A stretch of 64,000 nt of DNA. Source: JACVRW01 sp038323835. Its GTDB lineage: Bacteria; Actinomycetota; Thermoleophilia; Solirubrobacterales; Thermoleophilaceae. Shown piece by piece: positions 9,008-20,273 of the stretch; within the stretch, counting starts at the first letter, position 1, and the number at the start of each line of letters is the position of its first letter. The notes beneath the pieces are model-generated. The model made no database searches, was not told where the DNA came from, and saw only the letters and a program-made list of their open reading frames with translations. The translations under genes and the position numbers were made by a program. The stretch is taken from contig JBBQHI010000016.1 of assembly GCA_038323835.1 (NCBI GenBank), positions 1 through 64,000 of the forward strand. Direction: 5' to 3'.

Positions 9008-9352
9008 ATGCGCATCCAGGTCAAGGGACGCCACGACACCGTGGTGGACGAAGAGGTCAGGGCTCGGGTCGAGAAGAAGCTCGCCAAGGTGGCGCGCCAA
9101 GTGTCGCCGCTGGCCGATGTGGAGATCGAGCTGCGCGAGGAGGCCAACCCGTCGATCAAGGAGTCTCAGATCGCCGAGGCCACCCTGCACGTGAAGGGCG
9201 CAACCCTCAGGTGCACCAAGCGCTCCACCGACATGGGCCATTCGATCAACCTCGTTGCGGAGGACTTGGCCCGTCAGGTGAAGAAGCACCGGGACAAGCG
9301 GCGCTCGCGCCGTGATCGAGCGACCGCCGGGCAGGAGCCCAGCACCGCCTGA
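9008..9352 (+). CDS. hpf: Ribosome hibernation promoting factor, short form
   Basis: 114 residues matching the RaiA/HPF N-terminal domain, which binds the decoding region of the 30S subunit and blocks translation in stationary phase. Conserved features: MRIQVKGRH start, basic helix EKKLAKVARQ, the strand AEATLHVKGATL and D-M-G/SINLVAEDLARQVKKHRDK. The C-terminal dimerisation domain usual in long actinobacterial HPF is missing, so it is a short-form protein with a basic tail. Perfect GAGGAGG site (8997-9003) fixes the ATG. secA follows 44 bases later, the common hpf-secA order. Confidence 0.88.
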   Translation: MRIQVKGRHDTVVDEEVRARVEKKLAKVARQVSPLADVEIELREEANPSIKESQIAEATLHVKGATLRCTKRSTDMGHSINLVAEDLARQVKKHRDKRRSRRDRATAGQEPSTA

Positions 9353-9396
9353 AAACCGCTCCAGAGCGCCCCGTCACCCTTGCTACCGTCTCAAAC

Positions 9397-12290
<2,894 letters not shown>

Positions 12291-12294
<4 letters not shown>

Positions 12295-13392
12295 CCGCCG
12301 GCGCCGATGGCCTCCGCGGCCAGCTTGCGCTGCTCGCGGACTATCTTTGACCCCGCTTCACTGGAAGAACGCGTCCACGCCCTGGAGGGCCAGATGCAGG
12401 AGGGTGGCTTCTGGGACGACCAGGAGCGCGCGGCCAGGGTCTCGGCCGAGCACGCCGCGGCGGCCCGCAGGCTGGAGTCGTTCCGCTCGCTGGAGCGGGA
12501 CATCGGCGACCTGGACACGCTGGAGGAGCTGGCGGAGGAGGACGAGTCGATCGCCGGCGAGCTGGAGGAACAGCTCGCCTCGGTGCGGTCGCGGCTGGCC
12601 GAGCTCGAGGAGGCGCGCCTGTTCGCCGGCGAGTACGACGGCGGCGACGCCGTGGTCACCGTCAACGCCGGCGCCGGGGGCACGGACTCCCAGGACTGGG
12701 CCGAGATGCTGCTCCGTACCGAGATGCGCTGGGCCGAGCGCCGCGGGATGAAGCCCGAGCTGGTGGAGGTCTCGCCGGGGGAGGAGGCGGGCATCAAGTC
12801 GGCCACCTTCATCGCCCGAGGCGAGAACGCCTACGGGCTCTTCTCGGCCGAGAAGGGCGTGCACCGGCTGGTGCGGATCTCGCCCTTCGACGCGCAGTCG
12901 CGCCGCCACACGGCGTTCGCCGGCCTGGAGGTGGCGCCGCTGGTGGAGGACGACGTGGCCGTGGAGATCGAGCCCGACGACATCCAGATCGACACCTACC
13001 GCGCGTCCGGGGCCGGCGGCCAGCACGTGAACAAGACCGACTCCGCCGTGCGCATCACCCATCGCCCGAGCGGAATCGTGGTCCAGTGCCAGAACGAGCG
13101 CTCACAGTCGGCCAACAAGAACACCGCGATGACCATGCTGCGAGCGAAGCTGGTCGAGCTGGAGGAGCGAAAGCGCCAGGAGGCGATCGCCAAGGAGCGC
13201 GGCGAGGCCCAGGACGTGGGCTGGGGCTCCCAGATCCGCTCCTACGTGCTGCAGCCGTACACGATGGTCAAGGACCACCGCACGAACGTGGAGGTGGGCA
13301 ACGTGCAGGGCGTGCTGGACGGCGACCTTGACGAGTTCGTGAGGGCGGAGCTGAATAGGCGGGCGGGAGTGGCGGCGGGCTCCTCGTCCTAG
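12291..13392 (+). CDS. prfB: Peptide chain release factor 2, programmed +1 frameshift
   Basis: RF2 recognises UGA/UAA and triggers peptide release. The gene is read in two frames: GTG at 12291 gives 19 residues ending ALLADYL, then an in-frame TGA (12348-12350); slipping +1 at CTT continues as DPASLEERVHALEG to 13392, giving 366 residues, close to the 365 of E. coli RF2. The tRNA-mimic SPF motif (RISPFDAQSRRH) and the catalytic GGQ (GAGGQHVNKTDSAVR) are intact. Frameshifting gives autoregulation: low RF2 slows decoding of the UGA and favours slippage. The GTG overlaps the secA stop, so the two are coupled. Confidence 0.95.
12342..12351 (+). promoter_or_regulatory. RF2 recoding site TAT CTT TGA C
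   Basis: Identical to the slippery core of the E. coli prfB site (UAU CUU UGA C). The upstream Shine-Dalgarno-like stimulator is weak here (only GCGGA just before the TAT codon), so the site may depend mainly on the poor UGA C context. Confidence 0.93.
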
Positions 13393-13629
13393 GGCCGGCC
13401 CCTTCGTAAGCGCCCCGCTGTGGGCAGGCGACGGTAGGAACAAAAGGTCCCCTATACGCACTAAATGTGCCGAGCGTCCAGGTGGCCGGGCGGTTTGAGC
13501 GGGCGGTCGCAGCGTGCCCGCGTCCTTCATGCTCCTCGAGACGCGGATCCGCCCGTGACGAGACGAAAGGCGTAACACGGTGAATGACACGACCGACCCG
13601 AAGTTCTTACCCTGGAGCGCCGAGGGCAC

Positions 13630-14376
13630 GTGTTGCTCATGGGGCTAAATCGGCCCTCCAAGCGCAACGCGTTCAACGTCGAGCTGCTGATGGCGCTCGG
13701 CCGGGCCTACGAGCAGCTCGAGCAGGACGACGAGCTGCGCTGCGGAGTCCTGTTCGCGCACGGCGAGCACTTCACCGGGGGGCTCGACCTGGCGGAGGTC
13801 GGACCCGCTCTCGCGGAAGGCACCCTCCAGGTCCCGGAGGACGGCCGCGACCCCTGGCGCAACGACGGCAAGCCATGGACGACACCCGTGGTGGCGGCGG
13901 CTCAGGGCTGGTGCATGACCCTCGGCATCGAGCTCCTACTCGCCGCCGACGTGCGGGTCGCCGCGTCCGACACACGCTTCGCGCAGCTCGAAATCCAGCG
14001 TGGCATCTATCCGTTCGGCGGCGCGACCATCCGCCTGCCGAGAGAGGCCGGATGGGGCAACGCGATGCGCTGGCTCCTGACCGGCGACGAGTACGACGCC
14101 GCCGAGGCACACAGGATCGGTCTCGTTCAGGAGCTCACCGAGCCCGGCAAGCACCTGGACCGGGCGGTGGAGCTCGCGGAGAGCATCGCCACGCGCTCCG
14201 CGCCGCTCGGCGTTCGCGCGACCCTCGCCTCGGCCCAGCGCGCGCTTCGGGAAGGAGATCAGGCGGCAGCGTCCCGCCTGAACGAGGACATGGTGGCGCT
14301 GCTGCGAACCGAGGACGGGGCGGAGGGAATGATGTCCTTCGTGGAGCGCCGTCCGGCCCGGTTCACCGGCCGCTGA
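13630..14376 (+). CDS. Enoyl-CoA hydratase/isomerase family protein, start region disrupted
   Basis: Crotonase-fold protein (248 residues from GTG 13630) that would act on acyl-CoA thioesters in the cytosol. Oxyanion-hole segments are GEHFTGGLDL and AAQGWCMTLGIELLLAADVRVAA; the C-terminal half is conserved. In the same frame immediately upstream, 13588-13629 reads HDRPEVLTLERRGH, the usual N-terminus of the family, but is cut off by an in-frame TGA. The ribosome site GAAAGG (13565-13570) matches a GTG at 13580 in another frame. One inserted base between would restore a normal start, so either the gene is frameshifted or the sequence has an error. Confidence 0.75.
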   Translation: MLLMGLNRPSKRNAFNVELLMALGRAYEQLEQDDELRCGVLFAHGEHFTGGLDLAEVGPALAEGTLQVPEDGRDPWRNDGKPWTTPVVAAAQGWCMTLGIELLLAADVRVAASDTRFAQLEIQRGIYPFGGATIRLPREAGWGNAMRWLLTGDEYDAAEAHRIGLVQELTEPGKHLDRAVELAESIATRSAPLGVRATLASAQRALREGDQAAASRLNEDMVALLRTEDGAEGMMSFVERRPARFTGR

Positions 14377-15946
14377 GGATCGCTCCCAGCGGTCGCGTAT
14401 TCACCACCCGCTCCGCCGTAGCCCAGCCCCGCCGCGCCGTCCTCACGGAGAGCTCCATGTTCTCCAGCCCGCGTACCGAGTGCGAGTCCGTGGAGCACAC
14501 GATCTCCACTCCGGCCCGCAGGGCGTCGCGGACGTGCTCGCCGCGCAGGTCGAGGCGGTCGGGCAGGCCGTTCACCTCCAGCGCCACGCCCTCCTCGAGC
14601 GCGAGCTCGAACACGCGCCCCAGATCGAGAGCGTTCTCCGGCCGGCGGTTGATGATCCGGCCTTTGGGATGGCTCAGACAGCGCACATACGGATTGCGCA
14701 GCGCCGCCTCCACTCGCTTCGTCATCTCCCGCCGGGGCATCCGCTGCCCGCCGTGCACGCTGGCCTGCACCCAGTCGAGCTTCGCGAGCACGTCGTCGGG
14801 CAGGTCGAGCCGACCGTCGGGGAGGATGTCGCACTCGATCCCGCGCAGGATGCGGAACGGCGCCAGCTCCTCGTTCGCGGCCTCTATCTCATCGGCCTGG
14901 CGCCGCACGTCGTCGGCAGTCAGCCCGCGGACGGCCCCGACCGCGGGGGTGTGGTCGCAGATCGCGATGTATTCGTAGCCTCGCGCCCGCGCGCCGAGGC
15001 CCATCGCCAGCGCACTTGCCCTGCCGTCGGACCAGGTGGTGTGGGAGTGCAGGTCGCCGCGCATGTCGCTCAGCTCAACAAGAGGCGGCGGCTTCCCCCG
15101 GAACGGCTCTTCGCGCAACTCCGGGGGACACCAGGGGAAGCCGAGCGCCCGGTACAGGGCGGTCTCGTCGGGCGCGTCGGGCAGCGGCTCGAGCGCCGCG
15201 ACATAGGCCGCCGATCCCGTCGCGCGCACGAGCGCGGTCCCGAACCGGTCGGGCTCGGGCACCACGAGAGCGAGCGGCACACCCTCGAACGTGACTCCCA
15301 CCGAACGGCGCCTGCCCTGCTCGACCACCGCGACGATCTGGGGGAGGGCGGCGAAGCCGGCCAGGACGGGACCCGGATCGCGCGCCGCGCGCACCACGGT
15401 CAACGCCTCGCAGGAATCGCGCCACCTGCGCACGTCGCCGGCCACCTCGCCGGCGAGGGCCGCCGCCACGCCGCCGACAAGCTCCCGGGCGCGGTTGATG
15501 GTCAGCCCCTTCCGCGGCCGGGGCTTGCCCTCGCGGGCCAGCGCCTCCAGAAGCCGGGCCTCCGTCTTCGGCCCGATCCCGGGCACGTTCCGGAGCCGGC
15601 CGGCGGCCGCCGCCGCCCGAAACTCGTCAGCGGAATCGACGTCGAGTGCATGCGCGAGGTCCACCGAGCGCTTCGCACCCAGACCGAGGTAGCGGCCCAG
15701 GCCGATGAGGTCCGGGGAGAGCTCGCGCTCGAGCTCGGCCAGCTCCGCGATCCCACCGGTGTCCACGAGCTCGCGCAGCCGCGACTCGATCCCGGGCCCG
15801 ATGCCGCGCAGCTCGCGCACACGCCCCGTCCGCACGAGCTCGGCCACCGGCGTGGCCGAGCCCCGGATCGTCTCCGCCGCCCGACGGTACGCGCGGGCCG
15901 TGTACGGGTTGGCGTCCCCAAGCTCGCGAGCCGCGCGCTGCAGCAG
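14363..15946 (-). CDS. PHP-domain protein with degenerate DNA polymerase X region, 5' end missing
   Basis: Recognisable coding sequence starts abruptly at LLQRAARELGDANPY (15946) and runs to the stop at 14363. It has helix-hairpin-helix segments (LRGIGPGIESRL, VPGIGPKTEARL), then a PolX-like stretch in which the family's GS and metal-binding D-x-D motifs are not present (DVRRWRDSCEALTVV), then a complete PHP phosphoesterase domain with DLHSHTTWSDG, ICDHTP, ECDIL and STDSH metal ligands. So a nuclease/phosphoesterase role is more likely than polymerisation. There is no credible start: upstream sequence is the antisense of a thioredoxin-reductase-like gene. The 3' end overlaps the enoyl-CoA hydratase gene by 14 bases. 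Confidence 0.8.
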   Translation of the reverse strand: MLQRAARELGDANPYTARAYRRAAETIRGSATPVAELVRTGRVRELRGIGPGIESRLRELVDTGGIAELAELERELSPDLIGLGRYLGLGAKRSVDLAHALDVDSADEFRAAAAAGRLRNVPGIGPKTEARLLEALAREGKPRPRKGLTINRARELVGGVAAALAGEVAGDVRRWRDSCEALTVVRAARDPGPVLAGFAALPQIVAVVEQGRRRSVGVTFEGVPLALVVPEPDRFGTALVRATGSAAYVAALEPLPDAPDETALYRALGFPWCPPELREEPFRGKPPPLVELSDMRGDLHSHTTWSDGRASALAMGLGARARGYEYIAICDHTPAVGAVRGLTADDVRRQADEIEAANEELAPFRILRGIECDILPDGRLDLPDDVLAKLDWVQASVHGGQRMPRREMTKRVEAALRNPYVRCLSHPKGRIINRRPENALDLGRVFELALEEGVALEVNGLPDRLDLRGEHVRDALRAGVEIVCSTDSHSVRGLENMELSVRTARRGWATAERVVNTRPLGAILSGR

Positions 15947-16747
15947 GCCCGGAGGCTCGGCGCCGAGATCCTCGTGACGCGGTCGATCGAACGGATAGAC
16001 GCCGCCACACGGCAGGTGCACCTGGACGGCGGCGACGTGCTGCGGGCGCGAACGATCATCCTGGCCTGCGGGGTCACCTGGCGCCACCTGTCGATGGAGG
16101 GGTTCGACCGGCTGGCCGGCAAGGGCATCTCTTACGGCGCCGCGCGCAGCGAGGCGCCGAACACTCACGGGCTGAACGTGCACATAGTCGGCGCGGGCAA
16201 CTCGGCCGGGCAGGCCGCCCTGTTCTTCTCCACGCATGCCCGGAGCGTGACCATCCTCTGCCGTGGCCAGAGCCTGGAGAAGAGCATGTCGCGGTACCTG
16301 ATCGACCAGCTAGCGACGCGACCGAACATCCGCATGCTGTTCGGGGCCACGGTGGCGGCTGTGCACGGCGATGTCTCGCTCGAGGCGATCGAGATCCATT
16401 CCGCGGGGGAGGAGACGACCCGGCTCGACTCGGGTGGGCTGTTCATCTTCATCGGCGCGGACGCGGAGACGACATGGCTTCCGGCGGAGATCGCGCTCGA
16501 TCAGCAGGGCTACGTGCTCACCGGCTCCGACATGCGGGCCGCCGGGCGCTGGACGCTCGACCGCGACCCGTACCTGCTGGAGACGAGCGTTCCCGGCATA
16601 TTCGCGTGCGGCGACGTGAGGTTCGGCCCGGTGAAGCGCGTGGCCGCTGCCGTGGGGGAGGGCAGCATGGCGATCGCGTTCGTACATCAGTACCTCAGGG
16701 ATGCCGGCGCGGCACCACGCCCTGCCATCGCGCCGGCCGTCGATTAG
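15923..16747 (+). pseudogene. Thioredoxin-reductase-like FAD/NAD oxidoreductase, C-terminal half only
   Basis: About 274 codons matching the second half of thioredoxin-reductase-like flavoproteins (often fused to a cyclic-nucleotide-binding domain in actinobacteria). Homology begins in mid-domain at LASRALQQARRLGAEIL; the NAD(P)-binding loop GAGNSAGQAA and the closing FAD motif GIFACGDVR...VKRVAAAVGEGSMA are intact, but the N-terminal FAD-binding loop and everything before it are absent. The break coincides with the lost 5' end of the PHP/PolX gene on the other strand, and the two share about 24 bases. The product cannot bind FAD normally. Confidence 0.85.
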
Positions 16748-17079
16748 CCCTTCGCGGGAAGCGAGCGCGCGTAGGCCACGCCACGCTTCACCCACGGCTC
16801 GACCTGGCGCTTGGTCCGCACGCCCTCGGGGTCCACTCGCAGCCATCCCCTCATCGCCCGGCCGCGCATCTCGAACGGCCGGGCGTGGGGCCTGGCCACC
16901 AAAGCCTCGGTGCCCTCGGGGTCGACGCGCACCATCAGACCGCCCTCACCGCTGGCCGCCACCGCCATGTTGCCGCCGATGAGGAACGCGAGGCCCCCGA
17001 ACATCCGCTGCTCCGTCACTCCGGACTCGGTGGCGATCAGCTCGCGAATGCGGCTGGCGAGATCCTCGTCGTAGGGCAT
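16744..17079 (-). CDS. TfoX N-terminal domain protein
   Basis: 111 residues fitting the TfoX/Sxy N-terminal domain: IRELIATESGVTEQRMFGGLAFLIGGNM at the start (motif RMFGG) and a basic C-terminal half ending WVKRGVAYARSLP. In gammaproteobacteria TfoX activates competence; single-domain versions in actinobacteria are uncharacterised. Its stop overlaps the stop of the truncated oxidoreductase by four bases. Confidence 0.85.
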   Translation of the reverse strand: MPYDEDLASRIRELIATESGVTEQRMFGGLAFLIGGNMAVAASGEGGLMVRVDPEGTEALVARPHARPFEMRGRAMRGWLRVDPEGVRTKRQVEPWVKRGVAYARSLPAKG

Positions 17080-17157
17080 GGGACAGCATCCTCGGCATTG
17101 TCACGGCCCCGTGTCAAACCGGTACGTTGCTCCATCAGGGTGAGCGATCGGAGCGTC

Positions 17158-17523
17158 ATGGGGGGGGAGCTTCAGCCCTGCGGCAACGATCCCGTCACCG
17201 GCTTCTACCGGGACGGGTGCTGTCGAAGCGGGGCGGAGGACCGCGGCAGCCACACCATCTGCGCCGTGGTGACCTCCGAGTTCCTCGAGCACCAGCGCCG
17301 CATCGGGAACGACCTGACCACGCCGCGGCCCGAGTTCGACTTCCCCGGGCTCGTGCCCGGCGACCGCTGGTGCGTGACCGCGGCGAACTGGCTGCGCGCC
17401 CACGAGGACGGCGCGGCCGCCTATGTGGTTCTGGCCTCCACCCACGAGCGAGCGCTCGAGATCGTGCCCCTCACCGCGCTGGAGGAGCACGCCGTCGACG
17501 TCCCGGAGGGACCGGAAGCCTGA
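17158..17523 (+). CDS. DUF2237 family protein
   Basis: 121 residues. The motifs PCGNDPVTGFYRDGCC, HTICAVVTSEFLEHQ, GNDLTTPRPEFDFPGLVPGDRWCV and a short acidic tail are those of DUF2237, a small soluble family with conserved Cys residues and unknown function. An in-frame GTG at 17140 is an alternative start; ATG 17158 agrees better with family length. A truncated-globin gene follows 18 bases later and may be co-transcribed. Confidence 0.85.
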   Translation: MGGELQPCGNDPVTGFYRDGCCRSGAEDRGSHTICAVVTSEFLEHQRRIGNDLTTPRPEFDFPGLVPGDRWCVTAANWLRAHEDGAAAYVVLASTHERALEIVPLTALEEHAVDVPEGPEA

Positions 17524-17541
17524 GCTGCCACATTTCGTGTC

Positions 17542-18000
17542 ATGCGTCCGACGCTGTTCGAGTTCGCCGGCGGTGAGCCCGCTTTTCTCGCGCTGGCCAC
17601 CGCGCACCACGCGCGGTGTCTTGCCGATCCGGAGCTGAACCACCCGTTCTCACATCCCGGCCAGCACCCGCAGCACGTGGAGCGGCTGGCCTCCTACTGG
17701 GCCGAGGTGATGGGCGGGCCGCCGACGTTCTCGGAGTCCTACGGAGACCAGTCCCGTGTTCTCCACATGCACGCGGGAAACGGGGACATGGGCGATCTCG
17801 GCGAGCGCTTCCTGGACTGCTTTGATCGCGCCGCTGATGACGCCGGCCTGCCCGCGGACCCCGCCTTCCGCGCCGCCCTCCATGCCTACATGCGCTGGGC
17901 CGTGGACGACGTGCTGTCCTACTCGGACGAGGAAGCCGTGGTGGCGCCCGGCGCCGCGATGCCTCACTGGGGCTGGGACGGGCTGCAGACCCAGCCCTAA
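17542..18000 (+). CDS. Group II truncated haemoglobin-like globin
   Basis: 152 residues of the truncated globin fold: ADPELNHPFSHPGQHPQHVERLASYWAEV (split here as conserved DPEL and HVERLASYW) near the N-terminus, then YGDQSRVLHMHAG carrying the probable proximal His region and a conserved W near the end (MRWAVDDVLSY). Such globins bind O2 or NO in the cytosol. The terminal stop overlaps the stop of the convergent MMPL gene. Confidence 0.85.
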   Translation: MRPTLFEFAGGEPAFLALATAHHARCLADPELNHPFSHPGQHPQHVERLASYWAEVMGGPPTFSESYGDQSRVLHMHAGNGDMGDLGERFLDCFDRAADDAGLPADPAFRAALHAYMRWAVDDVLSYSDEEAVVAPGAAMPHWGWDGLQTQP

Positions 18001-18962
18001 GCCCGGCCCTCCGTACCCACGGCGCCGCCGTCCACGTCCAGCCGGGGCAGCTTGCGCTCCAGCCAGTCCGGAATCCACCAGTTGAGGGGGCCGAGAAGCT
18101 GCATCACGGCGGGCACCAGCACCATCCGCACCACGGTGGCGTCGAGCAAGATGGCCGAGGCCAGCCCGATTCCGAACAGCTTCAGGAATACGTCCGGCGC
18201 CGCCAGGAAGGCGAGGAAGACGACCACCATGATCGCTGCCGCCGCGGTGATCACCCGGGCGGTCTTCGCCAGGCCGTCGGCCACCGCCCGCCGGGTGTCG
18301 CCGTCCTTCAGGTACTCCTCGCGGATCCGCGATATCAGGAACACCTCGTAGTCCATCGAGAGGCCGAACAGGATCGCGAACATCATCACCGGCATGAACG
18401 GCGCGATCGGCACCTCGTGGTCGATTCCCACCAGCCCGCCGAGCGTTCCGCCCTTCGACACCACGGTCATCACGCCGTAGGCGGCGCTCACCGAAAGCAG
18501 GTTCATGAATCCCGCCTTGAGCGAGATCAGCGGTGAGTGGAAGGCCACGAGCAGCAGCAGGAACGAGAGGCCGACCACTCCGATGATGAACACCGGCATG
18601 CGTCCCTTGATGTAGTCGCTCTGGTCCTCCAGCGCCGCGGTGACTCCTCCCAGATCGGCGGTGATGCCGGTGTTGCGGAGCGAGTCGGGCAGGACGTCGT
18701 CACGCAGGCGGTTCACCAGATCCTGGGTCTTCTCGTCCTGGGGCGAGCCCGTCGGGATCACCGTGAGAATTGCCGCATCGCCGCTCGAGCTGAATCGCGG
18801 CTTCGCGACGAACGCCACTCCGGACTCGCGGCGCAAGCGCTCCGCGAGGGCGACCATGTCCGGCTGCGCGGACGGGCCGGGCAGCTCGGCGGCGATCACG
18901 AGCGGGCCGTTCGTGCCCGGTCCGAAGCCCTCCGTGTTCAGGTCGTAGGCCTGGCGGGTCAT
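17997..18962 (-). CDS. MMPL/RND transporter, C-terminal half
   Basis: 321 residues equal to the second half of an MMPL protein: porter-domain segment (NGPLVIAAELPG) then six membrane helices including SMDYEVFLISRIREEY, the family's conserved Asp-Tyr region. It starts with an ATG overlapping the stop of the N-terminal half (ATGA at 18959-18962). A standard MMPL protein has both halves on one chain of about 715 residues, which is exactly the sum here. One missing base near 18962 would explain the split; translational coupling of two chains is the alternative. Confidence 0.85.
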   Translation of the reverse strand: MTRQAYDLNTEGFGPGTNGPLVIAAELPGPSAQPDMVALAERLRRESGVAFVAKPRFSSSGDAAILTVIPTGSPQDEKTQDLVNRLRDDVLPDSLRNTGITADLGGVTAALEDQSDYIKGRMPVFIIGVVGLSFLLLLVAFHSPLISLKAGFMNLLSVSAAYGVMTVVSKGGTLGGLVGIDHEVPIAPFMPVMMFAILFGLSMDYEVFLISRIREEYLKDGDTRRAVADGLAKTARVITAAAAIMVVVFLAFLAAPDVFLKLFGIGLASAILLDATVVRMVLVPAVMQLLGPLNWWIPDWLERKLPRLDVDGGAVGTEGRA

Positions 18963-20143
18963 GGTGTCGTCGGGTCGTTGCTGGCGTCGGGGAAGCCGAG
19001 CCGCATGCCGACCGCGGGCGCCGCCAGCACGAGCAGCAGCGCCGTGGCGGCGATCGCGGCGGTCCAGGGCCGGCGCTGGACGGCGTGGCTCCAGCGCGCG
19101 GCGGGTGACTCCCCGTTCGGCTTCACGTCGAGACGGCGGCCGAGGAACGGGATGCGCAGGCGGTCCACCCTCGGGCCGAGGAGCGAGAGCAGCGCGGGCA
19201 GCAGCGTCACCGCGGCCAGCGCCACCACGAGCACGGCGATGGAGGCCGAGATGGCGACGCCGTACATGTAGGGAAGGCCGGTGAGGGCGAGCCCGAGCAC
19301 GGCGATCACCACCGTGGCGCCGGCGATGATCACGCTTCGCCCGGCGGTGGTCACGGCCTCCACCACGGCGTCGTGGCGGTCCTTGCCGTCGTGCATCGCG
19401 GAGCGGAAGCGGGTGAGCACGAGCAGGGAGTAGTCGATGCCCACACCGATCCCGATCAGGCCGGAGACCGCAGTGGTCCAGTCGGGCACGTCGACGATGT
19501 TGGCGAGCAGGGCGATCAGCCCAACGGACGAGATGCCGAGGCCGATGAGGGCGATCACGAGGGGGAGGCCGGCCGCCACCACCGAGCCGAAGGCGATCAG
19601 CAACACGATCGCGGCGCCCAGGAAGCCGATGCCCTCCGGGCTGGACGCATCCTGTGCGGCGTAGATCGGGTCTCCGCCGAGCTTGATCTGGAGGCCGCCG
19701 CCGCTGTTCCCCTCCGCGGCGTCGATCAGCTTCTTGCCCTCGTCCTTCTTGACCTCCCAGCCGGGCACCGTCAGCGGCAGCGTGGTGGAGCCGATCGATC
19801 CGTCCTTGGAGACCCGGATCGGCGCGTGCCTGGCGATGTGCCTGACCTGCTCCGCCTGGGCGAAGAAGGCGTTGAGGCGCTTCTGGGCGCCGGGACTGCG
19901 GGCGCCGGCGGGGTCCTTCCAGACGACGTAGATCTCCTGTCCCGAGTACCCGCCGAAGCGCTGCTCGGTGAGGTCACTCGCCGCCTTCGATTCGGATCCT
20001 GGCGTGTCGTAGTCGGCCTGGAACTCCCCGGCCAGAGCGGAGCCCACGCCGATGATCACCACGGCGGCGGCGATCCAGGCGAGCACCATGCGGCCGCGGC
20101 GGCGGAAGGCGATGTCGGCTAGGCGAGTTAGACGACGAGTCAT
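18959..20143 (-). CDS. MMPL/RND transporter, N-terminal half
   Basis: 394 residues beginning with a membrane helix (MVLAWIAAAVVIIGVGSAL), an extracytoplasmic porter domain and helices 2-6 with the conserved GIGVGIDYSLLVLTRFR motif (proton-relay Asp-Tyr). It ends GFPDASNDPTTP at a TGA where homologues continue directly into T-R-Q-A-Y-D-L, the first residues of the downstream frame. Family members export lipids, siderophores or drugs using the proton gradient; the substrate cannot be read from sequence. Confidence 0.85.
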   Translation of the reverse strand: MTRRLTRLADIAFRRRGRMVLAWIAAAVVIIGVGSALAGEFQADYDTPGSESKAASDLTEQRFGGYSGQEIYVVWKDPAGARSPGAQKRLNAFFAQAEQVRHIARHAPIRVSKDGSIGSTTLPLTVPGWEVKKDEGKKLIDAAEGNSGGGLQIKLGGDPIYAAQDASSPEGIGFLGAAIVLLIAFGSVVAAGLPLVIALIGLGISSVGLIALLANIVDVPDWTTAVSGLIGIGVGIDYSLLVLTRFRSAMHDGKDRHDAVVEAVTTAGRSVIIAGATVVIAVLGLALTGLPYMYGVAISASIAVLVVALAAVTLLPALLSLLGPRVDRLRIPFLGRRLDVKPNGESPAARWSHAVQRRPWTAAIAATALLLVLAAPAVGMRLGFPDASNDPTTP

Positions 20144-20273
20144 CGGTAAGGCACCCCTTCGGTTGGCATCTGCGTCGTATTTATCAAGCAGGTGGGCTGG
20201 ACCAGTACGGCCTCCCGGTGAATGGGGGTGCGGTTATCCGAACCGCTCGGGACTCGAATAGAGTCGCGCCCGC

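Noticed and set aside
12307..12350. A normal ATG start of prfB at 12307 without frameshifting
   Set aside because: That frame gives an N-terminus unlike RF2, while the overlapping frame gives a typical RF2 N-terminus ending exactly at the known recoding site.
15946..16237. Extension of the PHP/PolX gene upstream to a start on the minus strand
   Set aside because: The open frame there is the antisense of conserved flavoprotein sequence and does not resemble a PolX N-terminus.
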